DNA of 64,000 nt from Rufibacter immobilis (GTDB lineage: Bacteria > Bacteroidota > Bacteroidia > Cytophagales > Hymenobacteraceae): positions 514,499-578,498 of the forward strand of contig NZ_RJJE01000002.1 in the NCBI RefSeq assembly GCF_003721565.1, read 5' to 3'. Shown in pieces: positions 16,456-23,872 of this stretch (position 1 is the stretch's first letter; each line of letters begins with the position of its first letter). A program made the position numbers and the translations under genes. The notes below the pieces were generated by a model. The model was not told the DNA's origin. It did no database searches and was given only the letters and a program-made list of their open reading frames with translations.

Positions 16456-17619
16456 TTACTCTTCCTCCTCCTTGTTCTCCTGCATGGCCAGCAGGTTATG
16501 CGCACCTTTCACGGCAATACGCCTGGAGTTCTGCAGTTCTGCGGGGAGTTGCACTTCCACGTAGCCATTTCCTTTCAGCCCGGTCTGCACTGCTACCCGT
16601 CTAAAAGCACGGTTGCCAGAGCTTGCATAGATGTACGAAACCCCTTGAAACTGCACCACGGCGCTTTCGGGCAGGGCGGTGACGGAGCGCTCTTTGGTGG
16701 GTACGGTGGCGGTGACGTACATGCCGGGGAGCAGCTTGTGCTCGTCTGCGTGGGCTAAGTGTGCGTGCACGGGTACCGTTTTGTCGCCTTCCACGCTGTG
16801 GCCTACCAAGATGATTTCCGCGGAGCGAGGAGTGGCGTCATTGGGCAGGGTGTAGGTGAGGCGCTGGCCAGGGCTCAAGTAAGGCACGTCTTTCTCGAAG
16901 GCGTTGAGCTTGAGGTGCAGGTCATCGGTGTTCACCAGTTCAAACAGCACATCAGTAGAACTCACCATCTTGCCCACGTTCACCAGGGTGTTCTTCACAA
17001 AGCCGTTGATGGGCGAGACGATGTTGATGGTGCGGCTGATTTTCCCGTTTTGCAGGCGTGCCGGGTTGATGTTAATCATGAGCAGTTTCTCTCGCAACGC
17101 GGCCAGGCTGTTCTGCAGCACTTCGCGCTCAGTCTTCACCTGCTGCAGGTTTTTGAGGGCACTCACCTTCTCCTGCGTGAGCTCTTGCTGACGCGCATAC
17201 TCCAGATTGGCCAGTTGCAGGCGGGCGCGGGTGTCTAAGTAATCCTGTTGCAGTTGCACGTAATCTTGGTGCTGGAGGGTGGCCAGGACCTGACCTTTGT
17301 TGATGTGCTGGCCGGGCAGCAGGTTCATGGTTTTCACGAAGCCGCCGTAGGGCACTGACACACTCACCAAACTGGTGGGCGGCACGTCAATCTCCCCGGA
17401 GAGCTGCAAGGTGTTGCCCAGTTTCTGCTGCGATGGCGCACCCAACTCAATTCTTGTGTTCTGCATCTGCTGCTCGGTGAGCGTAATTACTTCCGGGTTT
17501 TCTGGGGCAGCAGCGGCGGATTGGGCGGCAGGGGTTTCCATTTCGGGGCTGTTTTTCTCAGAACACGCCGAAACCAGCAAAAGTCCGACGAAAGCGTAAG
17601 ATAAAATATTGGTTCTCAT
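16456..17619 (-). CDS. RND efflux periplasmic adaptor (CusB/CzcB family), lipoprotein
   Basis: 387 residues. It links the inner-membrane pump to the outer-membrane channel in heavy-metal efflux. A lipoprotein signal (AFVGLLLVSACSEK, Cys19) is followed by the barrel-sandwich halves (VSVSVPYGGFVKTMNLLPGQ and INIVSPINGFVKNTLVNVGK) around a helical hairpin (about 115-185, LQQDYLDTRARLQLANLEY). Beta-barrel and membrane-proximal domains follow. The C-terminus (QENKEEEE) is acidic with no obvious metal-binding His/Met tail. Its start lies 1 bp after the stop codon of the pump gene, so translation is probably coupled. Confidence 0.9.
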   Translation of the reverse strand: MRTNILSYAFVGLLLVSACSEKNSPEMETPAAQSAAAAPENPEVITLTEQQMQNTRIELGAPSQQKLGNTLQLSGEIDVPPTSLVSVSVPYGGFVKTMNLLPGQHINKGQVLATLQHQDYVQLQQDYLDTRARLQLANLEYARQQELTQEKVSALKNLQQVKTEREVLQNSLAALREKLLMININPARLQNGKISRTINIVSPINGFVKNTLVNVGKMVSSTDVLFELVNTDDLHLKLNAFEKDVPYLSPGQRLTYTLPNDATPRSAEIILVGHSVEGDKTVPVHAHLAHADEHKLLPGMYVTATVPTKERSVTALPESAVVQFQGVSYIYASSGNRAFRRVAVQTGLKGNGYVEVQLPAELQNSRRIAVKGAHNLLAMQENKEEEE

Positions 17620-17620
17620 A

Positions 17621-20600
17621 TTAGTTGCCTCTTAGGTATTGGAGTTGAAAGACGTTTAATTGATAATCCAGCAGAAGCTGGAGGTAATTCTGCTGGGTGC
17701 GCAGCTGCTGGTCGGCGGCCTGGAGGTAGCTCAGGTAGCTGGCCTCGCCGCTGCGGTAAGCTTTGTCGGCTTGGGTGAGGGCCAGGCGAGCGTTCACCAG
17801 CACCTGATCCCGGTAAAACTGCACGCTCTGGCGCAGCCGCTGGTGGGTTTCCTGCGCCGCCTGCCACTCGCTCTGCAAGAGGTGCTGCTGGTTTTGGAGC
17901 AAGGCCTCCGCGGCTTGCTTGCCCAAAGCGGCAGCTTTCACCCGCGCCCGTTGTGCCCCTTGCCACAGCGGCACCGCCACCCCCGCTTCCACCCCCTGAA
18001 ACCGACGGCTTCTGTCAGCGGCTGTTTCTACGCGCCCGTTGATGTCATAAGTACCAATCAAGGACTGGTTGAAATACCCCAGCGTAAGATCAGGCGCTAA
18101 TCTGCTTTTCTCCACCTGCCGCTCGCGGTCAGCTACGGCAATCTGCTGTTGGTGCACTTGCAGGAGCGGGTGGTGCTGGGTTTCGGCTACGCCGAAGGAA
18201 GTGCTGTCCAGTTGCAGCGGCTGCGGCTTGATGTGCAAGGGTTGCGGGGCCTGCACCAAAGCATTCAACTGCGCCTGCGCCACGGCTAAAGCGCTCTGGT
18301 TCTGCCGGAGGCGGTCGGTGAGTTCCAGGCGTTGGGTAGTGGCGGTGGTTTTCTCCAGCAGCCCCGTCTCTCCGGTCCTGAACCTGACCTCGGCGGCCCG
18401 CTCTAATACCTGAAAGATGCTATCTTGCCGCTGTAGCAGTTGGTGGGCCTGATGCAGAAATGCCAACCGGGCATAGGCTTGCTTTACCTGATACAGCAGG
18501 TCGTGCTGCTCCAGATTCAGTTGTTGCTGGCTCAGGTTCTTCTGTTCCTGCAACAGCTTGCCCTGCGCTTTCCACACCGTAGGGAACGGAATAGTCTGGC
18601 TCACGCCAATGCGGTCATCGGTGATGGGGCTGTTGATTTCGCCCTGGCTATAGGAAAGCTCGGTCTTGGGAATGTCCACGGCGGTTTTCTGCAACGCACC
18701 CCGCATCTCTACTTCCAGCACCGTGCTTTTGAGCTGCTGGTTGTGCTGCTTCGCTAGCTCCAGCACCTGGGCCAGCGACAGCGTTTGCGGCGGAGTGGTT
18801 TGGGCTTGCGTGTTCAAAGGCAACGCCAGACCGAACGGCAGGAGCCACAGCGCCGCCGATTTCTTCAGCCCGCCAAAGCCCCGCTCCGAGAAATAGTAGA
18901 TGATGGGCAGCACCACCAGCGTGAGCAGCGTAGCCGAGAGCAGTCCGCCAATCACCACGGTAGCCAAAGGTTTCTGCACTTCGGCGCCCGCCGAGGAGGA
19001 CAAGGCCATGGGCAGGAAACCGAGCGAGGCCACGGTGGCCGTCATGATGATGGGCCGCAGACGGGCAGCCGTTCCTTCGCGTATGATTTGTTCCAGGTTG
19101 GTCATGCCGCTGGCTTTTAGTTGGTTGAAATACCCGATCATCACAATGCCGTTGAGCACCGCCACGCCAAACAGCGCAATGAAGCCCACACCCGCCGAGA
19201 TGCTGAACGGCATGTCTCGCAGGAGCAGGGCAAACACGCCACCAATGGCCGACAGCGGAATGGCCGTGAAGATGAGGATAGACTGTTTAATGGATTTGAA
19301 GGCAAAAAACAGCAGCACGAAGATGAGCGCCAACGCCAGCGGGACCGCCACCGAGAGCCGTTCTTTGGCTTCAATCAGGTTCTGGAATTCGCCGCCGTAG
19401 GTGATGGTGTAGCCGGGCGGCAACTGAATCTGCGCCTCAATTTTCTGCTGAATCTCGGTGACAATGCTCTGCACATCGCGGTTGCGCACGTTAAAACCAA
19501 TGGTGATGCGGCGGCGGGTGCCGTCGCGCTGAATCTGGTTGGGGCCTTCCTTCATCTCCACCTGGGCAATGTGCTCCAGCGGAATCTGCAGGCCGTTTTC
19601 ATTGCTCACGTACAGGCGCTGCACATCCGTAATGTCCTGTCGGTTCTGCTGGTTCAGGCGCACCACCAGGTCAAAGCGTTTCTCGCCTTCATACACCTGG
19701 CCCGCAATTTCACCGGCAAAGGCGGCGGTGACGGTGCGGTTCACGTCTGCAATGGTGAGGCCATAGCGGGCAATCTGCTCGCGATCATATTGTACCACCA
19801 CCTGCGGCAGTCCACTCATTTCCTCAATGTACAGGTCCTGCGCGCCTTCAATGGGTTGCACCAGTTTGCCAATTTTCTGCGCGTACAGGGCCAGCTGGTC
19901 CATGTCTTCGCCGTAGATTTTGAGCACCACGTCTTGCCGCGCGCCCGTCATGAGCTCATTGAACCGCATCTGAATGGGCTGCTGCACGCCGAAGGTGGCC
20001 TGGGGAAGATTCTGGTGCAGGACGTCAGACATTTTGTTGGCCAGCTCCACCCGGGAACTGGCGCTGGTCCATTGGTCGCGTTCTTTCAGGACCACAATCA
20101 TGTCGCCTAGTTCCACGGGGTTGGGTTCGGTGGGCACTTCGGCAGAGCCGATTTTGGTGACTACTTTCTCTACCTCAGGGAAGGTCTGCTTGAGTACCTT
20201 GGAGGCTTTCTGCACCACTTCAATAGTCTCGTTAAGGGAGCTGCCGGTGAGCACGCGGGTTTCAATGGCAAAATCGCCTTCGTCCAGTGACGGAATAAAC
20301 TCGCCGCCCATCTGCGTGAACAGCACCAATGACAGCGCGAACAACCCCAATGCAATGCCCAATACCAATGTTTTGGCGCGCAACGCGAAGTTGAGGAGCG
20401 GTTGGTACGCGCGGTTGATGGCCTGCATGATTCGGTCTGAAATGTTCTCTTTGTGCTGGGTTTTGCGGCTCAAGACCAGCGAGGCCATCATGGGCACGTA
20501 GGTGAGCGACAGCAGGAACGCCCCCAGAATGGCGAAGGAAACGGTCTGCGCCATGGGCTTGAACATCTTGCCCTCAATGCCCACCAGCGCCAGAATAGGC

Positions 20601-21991
20601 AGGTACACAATTAAAATGATAATTTGCCCGAACGACGCAAAGCCCATCATCTTGCTGGCCGAGCCCTGCACCTCATCGTCCATCTGCTTGCGCGAGAGCC
20701 TGAACACGCCCTGCTGCGCGTACTCGCTGGTATGGATGCTGTGAATGACCGCCTCCACAATAATCACAGCCCCGTCCACAATCAGCCCGAAGTCCAGTGC
20801 GCCCAGGCTCATGAGGTTCCCAGACACGCCAAACACGTTCATGAGCGAGATGGCAAACAGCATGGCCAGCGGAATCACGGAGGCCACCAACAAGCCTGCC
20901 CGCCAGTTGCCCAAGAGCAGCACCAGCACGAACACCACAATCAGCGCGCCCTCGGCGAGGTTGGTTTCTACGGTGTTGATGGCGCGGTTCACCAGCTTGG
21001 TGCGGTCCAGGAATGGCTCCAGCACCACGCCCTTCGGTAGGGTTTTCCTGATTTCAGCCACCTTGTCCTTCACCCGCTGAATCACCTGGGACGAGTTTTC
21101 GCCTTTGAGCATCATCACAATGCCGCCCGCTACTTCGCCCTGCTCGTTCACCATGGCGCCGTACCGAATGGCCGAACCTTCCCGCACCTCGGCCACGTCT
21201 CTTATTAGGACTGGCGCACCGCCTGCGGTGTTGGTGACCACAATGCGGCCAATGTCCTCGGGACTTTTCACCAGCCCTTCGGTGCGGATGAAGTAGGCGT
21301 TGGGGTCTTTTTCAATGTAAGCGCCGCCCGCGTTGGCGTTGTTTTTCTCCAGCGCGTTGAAAATATGGGTGATGGTGAGGTTGAAACTGCGGAGCTTCTC
21401 GGGGTTGATGGCTACCTCATACTGCTTCAGCTTGCCCCCGAAACTACTGACCTCGGCCACGCCGGGCGTTCCCAACAGTTGCCGACGCACAATCCAGTCC
21501 TGAATGGTGCGCAGTTCGGTGGCGTTGTACTTGCTTTCATATCCGGCCGCCGGCCGAAGCTCATATTGGTAAATCTCGCCCAAACCGCTGGAAATAGGCG
21601 CCAACGTGGGCGAACCCATGCCTTCGGGAATCTGTTCCTCGGCTTCTTTCAGTTTCTCGGTGATCTGCTGGCGGGCCCAGTAAATGTCGCGGTCCTCGTC
21701 AAAGACCACCGTCACCAACGACAGCCCGAAACGGGAGAACGACCTGATCTCGGTCACGCCCGGCACGCTGGCCACCGACTGCTCCACGGGGAACGAGATG
21801 AGCCGCTCCACCTCCTGCGCCCCCAACGACGGCGACACCGTGATGACCTGCACCTGGTTGTTGGTGATGTCGGGCACGGCATCAATGGGCAGGCGCTGCA
21901 CGTTGTACACGCCCCACGCCACCAGCGCCACCGTGAGCAAGCCTATCACCAGCTTGTTCTTGATGGAAAACTCTATAATCTTCTGTAACAT
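17621..21991 (-). CDS. Heavy-metal RND pump (CzcA/CusA) fused to a TolC-like outer-membrane factor
   Basis: 1456 residues, versus about 1030-1050 for a pump alone. Residues 1 to about 1040 are a full HME-RND transporter: opening helix FSIKNKLVIGLLTVALVAWG, two large periplasmic loops (first with TLAPISSGLGEIYQYEL), and the proton-relay helix LDFGLIVDGAVIIVEA (about 395-412). Residues about 1065-1456 are a TolC/CusC-type channel with repeated long helices (LSLAQVLELAKQHNQQL, YRSGEASYLSYLQAADQ). The junction keeps a signal-peptide-like stretch, KKSAALWLLPFGLALPLNTQ, then AQ. The metal is not determined: Cu/Ag or Co/Zn/Cd are possible. Such fusions occur in other Bacteroidota. Confidence 0.92.
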   Translation of the reverse strand: MLQKIIEFSIKNKLVIGLLTVALVAWGVYNVQRLPIDAVPDITNNQVQVITVSPSLGAQEVERLISFPVEQSVASVPGVTEIRSFSRFGLSLVTVVFDEDRDIYWARQQITEKLKEAEEQIPEGMGSPTLAPISSGLGEIYQYELRPAAGYESKYNATELRTIQDWIVRRQLLGTPGVAEVSSFGGKLKQYEVAINPEKLRSFNLTITHIFNALEKNNANAGGAYIEKDPNAYFIRTEGLVKSPEDIGRIVVTNTAGGAPVLIRDVAEVREGSAIRYGAMVNEQGEVAGGIVMMLKGENSSQVIQRVKDKVAEIRKTLPKGVVLEPFLDRTKLVNRAINTVETNLAEGALIVVFVLVLLLGNWRAGLLVASVIPLAMLFAISLMNVFGVSGNLMSLGALDFGLIVDGAVIIVEAVIHSIHTSEYAQQGVFRLSRKQMDDEVQGSASKMMGFASFGQIIILIVYLPILALVGIEGKMFKPMAQTVSFAILGAFLLSLTYVPMMASLVLSRKTQHKENISDRIMQAINRAYQPLLNFALRAKTLVLGIALGLFALSLVLFTQMGGEFIPSLDEGDFAIETRVLTGSSLNETIEVVQKASKVLKQTFPEVEKVVTKIGSAEVPTEPNPVELGDMIVVLKERDQWTSASSRVELANKMSDVLHQNLPQATFGVQQPIQMRFNELMTGARQDVVLKIYGEDMDQLALYAQKIGKLVQPIEGAQDLYIEEMSGLPQVVVQYDREQIARYGLTIADVNRTVTAAFAGEIAGQVYEGEKRFDLVVRLNQQNRQDITDVQRLYVSNENGLQIPLEHIAQVEMKEGPNQIQRDGTRRRITIGFNVRNRDVQSIVTEIQQKIEAQIQLPPGYTITYGGEFQNLIEAKERLSVAVPLALALIFVLLFFAFKSIKQSILIFTAIPLSAIGGVFALLLRDMPFSISAGVGFIALFGVAVLNGIVMIGYFNQLKASGMTNLEQIIREGTAARLRPIIMTATVASLGFLPMALSSSAGAEVQKPLATVVIGGLLSATLLTLVVLPIIYYFSERGFGGLKKSAALWLLPFGLALPLNTQAQTTPPQTLSLAQVLELAKQHNQQLKSTVLEVEMRGALQKTAVDIPKTELSYSQGEINSPITDDRIGVSQTIPFPTVWKAQGKLLQEQKNLSQQQLNLEQHDLLYQVKQAYARLAFLHQAHQLLQRQDSIFQVLERAAEVRFRTGETGLLEKTTATTQRLELTDRLRQNQSALAVAQAQLNALVQAPQPLHIKPQPLQLDSTSFGVAETQHHPLLQVHQQQIAVADRERQVEKSRLAPDLTLGYFNQSLIGTYDINGRVETAADRSRRFQGVEAGVAVPLWQGAQRARVKAAALGKQAAEALLQNQQHLLQSEWQAAQETHQRLRQSVQFYRDQVLVNARLALTQADKAYRSGEASYLSYLQAADQQLRTQQNYLQLLLDYQLNVFQLQYLRGN

Positions 21992-22012
21992 GTTCTTGAT
22001 TTGGAATGACGC

Positions 22013-22049
22013 CGTTTCTGGCCTGTTTTCTCAAAAACAAGCCAAAAGC
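22013..22049. repeat. Intergenic palindrome, ggcc-type copy
   Basis: Left arm cgtttctggcctgtttt, right arm aaaaacaagccaaaagc. Confidence 0.65.
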
Positions 22050-22185
22050 AGCAAAGCCGGAGAACGCCTGAACGGTAGCCGTCCCGACGGTTCTGGGAAA
22101 ATGAGGTTGATTGGGCTATTGGCAGAGACGCTCACAGGTCTGGGTTAGTCCTGAGTGCTGAGTCTAGAGTTCTGAGTTTGGAGTG

Positions 22186-22222
22186 TGTTTCGGGGCAGTT
22201 TTTCAGAAAATAGGCCAAAAAC
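22186..22222. repeat. Intergenic palindrome, degenerate copy
   Basis: Left arm tgtttcggggcagttttt, right arm aaaataggccaaaaaca. Confidence 0.6.
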
Positions 22223-22263
22223 AACTTTACACTTCTCGTTCAGGACTGAATGCACCAGATCTT

Positions 22264-22361
22264 TCTTTGTCATCCTGGAAGGAACTTGGTTGCGAACGGT
22301 AGTGACGTTTCTTGAACGCTATACTAGTTTGCTCACAAGGTTCTTTCAGAATGACAGAAGA
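22264..22361. repeat. 'gtcatcctgaaagga' element with inverted ends
   Basis: The left end tttgtcatcctggaaggaac and the right end gttctttcagaatgacagaa are reverse-complementary with mismatches, enclosing about 50 bp. A single related arm, ttgtcatcctgaaaggatct, occurs at 26960-26985. Confidence 0.6.
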
Positions 22362-22421
22362 GAGAAGCCTGGGCTTTTGAAAGTAGCCAGACTGCTGTTG
22401 CTGCCAATAAAAGGGGAGTTG

Positions 22422-22805
22422 TTACGCTACCTGCGGAGGTTGCCAAATGCTACCGGCAAAGGCGTCTGCCACTCTGGGTTGAGGGTGGGAAAGGTAATGC
22501 TGTGGCTCCTGGGTTTCCTGTAACTGGAAAGAAGGCTGCAGCAAAGGCACGGCTACAAAGTAATCATACGCCGAGTTGCCCATCTGCTTGAGCGGGAGCC
22601 GGTCGTGGTTTTCTGAGCGGGTGTTTTCGGAGCCCTGGTAGTGCATGTGCAGGAACTCCGTGAAGCTTAACTGTCCGTTCAGGGCCACGTGCGTCTGGTA
22701 GTGCTGCAGCAAATCAGAGATTTTGGAAAGCTCATGCAGGTCTGAGTTGGGCAGCAGGGAGCCCAGGAAAAGATACACCGCAAAGAAGATAACCCTGATT
22801 TTCAA
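22422..22805 (-). CDS. Small secreted/anchored protein next to the metal-efflux genes
   Basis: 127 residues. The N-terminal hydrophobic segment IRVIFFAVYLFLGSLLP is followed by NSDLHELSKISDLLQHYQTH and FTEFLHMHYQGSENTRSENHDRLPL. The mature part is rich in His, Glu and Asp. Similar small proteins occur upstream of CusA/CzcA-type operons in many Bacteroidota, so a role in periplasmic metal binding or sensing is plausible but unproven. It is on the same strand as the pump, 430 bp upstream. Confidence 0.6.
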   Translation of the reverse strand: MKIRVIFFAVYLFLGSLLPNSDLHELSKISDLLQHYQTHVALNGQLSFTEFLHMHYQGSENTRSENHDRLPLKQMGNSAYDYFVAVPLLQPSFQLQETQEPQHYLSHPQPRVADAFAGSIWQPPQVA

Positions 22806-22890
22806 AGCAACTGCGTAGGTTCTGGGGGCAAAGATAACGGGAATGGTAGAAAGATGGAAATCAAAGATAAAGAGAGGGGGCGTGGGTACA

Positions 22891-22926
22891 GACGCTCGCA
22901 GGTCCTCCGGACGCTACGAGGCCTTG
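22891..22926. repeat. 'acgctcgtagg' dispersed unit
   Basis: gacgctcgcaggtcctccgg then acgctacgaggcctt. Related units occur at 16061, 23310 (inverted), 51957 and 52289 (inverted). Confidence 0.7.
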
Positions 22927-22966
22927 GGAGAATCGCTGATTGCTCATTGAAAAAAAACAAGCACTG

Positions 22967-23020
22967 GCGCGAGTCTTTGACTCGTGACATGTAGTGGTGC
23001 GAGTCTCCAGACTCGCCGGG
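22967..23020. repeat. 'gagtctnnagactc' hairpin pair
   Basis: Two short palindromes, gcgagtctttgactcgtg and gcgagtctccagactcgc. A larger cluster of the same family is at 52066-52197. Confidence 0.7.
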
Positions 23021-23047
23021 AGCCATGGGAAGATCTGCCATGCGTAG

Positions 23048-23354
23048 ACCCACCCCTACCCCTCCCGGGAGGGGAATGATCTGGAAGGCGCGGATCAGCA
23101 GGTGTCAACATCCCCTTCGCCCCCTTCAAAGGGGGAGTATCAGCTAGGGTGTGGTCAAAGCCATCGTCACGGGTGTCGCTTTCGTGCTCTACCATTCCAT
23201 GGGAAAGGCTTCTACTGATATGCGATTCAGCTCCTATGCAACAAGACTCCCCTCCTGGGAGGGGTAGGGGTGGGTTCAATCGGCTGGCCGCCGCATTATC
23301 GTCCGCTCCCAAGACCTCGTAGCGTGCGCAGCACCTGCGAGCGTCTGCGCCAGT
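23048..23354 (-). repeat. Right copy (inverted) of the module flanking the metal-efflux operon
   Basis: Its reverse complement reads ctggcgcagacgctcg, ctacgaggtctt, then the sub-element with acccacccctacccctcc ends (23048-23276) and interior words gagtcttgttgcatag and cctagctg. These are in the same order as at 16052-16387. Together the two copies bracket 6.66 kb containing the whole efflux operon. Confidence 0.8.
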
Positions 23355-23355
23355 T

Positions 23356-23393
23356 GCGTTTCGGGGCTGTTTTTCTAAAAACAGGTCAAAAAC
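23356..23393. repeat. Intergenic palindrome, mixed-arm copy
   Basis: Left arm gcgtttcggggctgttttt, right arm aaaaacaggtcaaaaac. Confidence 0.7.
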
Positions 23394-23438
23394 AGGAATC
23401 CCCGCCAGAACCAAATCTGGCGGGGATTCCTGTTTTCG
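23392..23438 (-). terminator. Terminator of the bTHX gene
   Basis: Perfect stem caggaatccccgccaga / tctggcggggattcctg followed on the minus strand by a T-run, 20 bp after the stop codon. Confidence 0.8.
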
Positions 23439-23457
23439 GCGCAAGCCGAATAAAATG

Positions 23458-23595
23458 TTACGCGCTGGCAGCGGCTTTGCTGGGGGCTAGCTTCGCCAAC
23501 TTGGTCGCTTTGTTCTGGGCTTTCTTGGGACGGCTGTTCCCGAATGATCCCTTGCTGATTTTTCCTCTTTTGCTTTTAGCATCTCCTTTTCCCAT
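23458..23595 (-). CDS. Small ribosomal subunit protein bTHX
   Basis: 45 residues from ATG 23593-23595 to TAA 23458-23460, too short for many gene callers. It begins MGKGDAKSKRGKISKGSFGN, then SRPKK and an Ala/Lys-rich tail ending KAAASA. The MGKGD..(K/R)RGKI..GS(Y/F)G..RP(K/R)K pattern is the signature of THX, a small basic protein at the head of the 30S subunit in Thermus and Bacteroidota. The Ala/Lys-rich tail is longer than in Thermus. It stands alone on the minus strand with its own terminator, upstream of the divergent uvrA. Confidence 0.85.
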   Translation of the reverse strand: MGKGDAKSKRGKISKGSFGNSRPKKAQNKATKLAKLAPSKAAASA

Positions 23596-23705
23596 AGTGG
23601 TACTGATTAATTGGTAAGTGAAACAATCAAATGACAAGTAATCTTTTCCGAGACGGAAGGGAAGAAAGTTACAAACTCAGCCAAATACCCGCAAATTTCT
23701 TCCGC

Positions 23706-23743
23706 CGTTTTTGGCCTGTTTTTGGGAAAACAGGCCAAAAACG
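23706..23743. repeat. Intergenic palindrome, perfect copy of the ggcc arm type
   Basis: Arms cgtttttggcctgtttt and aaaacaggccaaaaacg. Both arms are of the 'tttggcc' type, showing that matched alternatives exist. Confidence 0.9.
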
Positions 23744-23782
23744 CAATTGACGGTCAGGCTTCTAAATGCGGCGGCGTATGCC

Positions 23783-23790
23783 TACCTTTG
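23783..23790 (+). promoter_or_regulatory. -7 box of uvrA
   Basis: TACCTTTG matches TAnnTTTG, 82 bp before the uvrA start. No LexA-like operator was recognised near it. Confidence 0.5.
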
Positions 23791-23872
23791 CGGTTTAGCC
23801 TTCCGCCGTTTTGTGGCCGCGCAACAGAATTATTCTTGAGCGGTTTATGTTCTAGAGAGGCTACATTTCTAT

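Larger units (their letters stand above)
21992..22421. other. Leader/intergenic region of the efflux operon with repeats
   Basis: 430 bp between the pump gene and the small upstream gene. It holds two degenerate palindromes (22013-22049, 22186-22222), a 'gagttctgag' tract (22149-22187) and a 98-bp element with 'tctttgtcatcctggaaggaacttg' type inverted ends (22264-22361). No coding frame was seen. These repeats may separate transcription of the two genes. Confidence 0.6.
22806..23457. other. Repeat island upstream of the efflux operon
   Basis: About 650 bp without a gene. It holds an 'acgctcgcagg' unit (22891-22926), a 'gagtctnnagactc' hairpin pair (22967-23020), the inverted right-hand copy of the flanking module (23048-23354), a palindrome (23356-23393) and the bTHX terminator (23392-23438). 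Confidence 0.8.

Noticed and set aside
19121..20110. Long open frame (329 codons) antisense to the RND pump
   Set aside because: His/Gln/Val-rich translation without family similarity. It is a shadow of the high-confidence pump gene, produced by codon bias.
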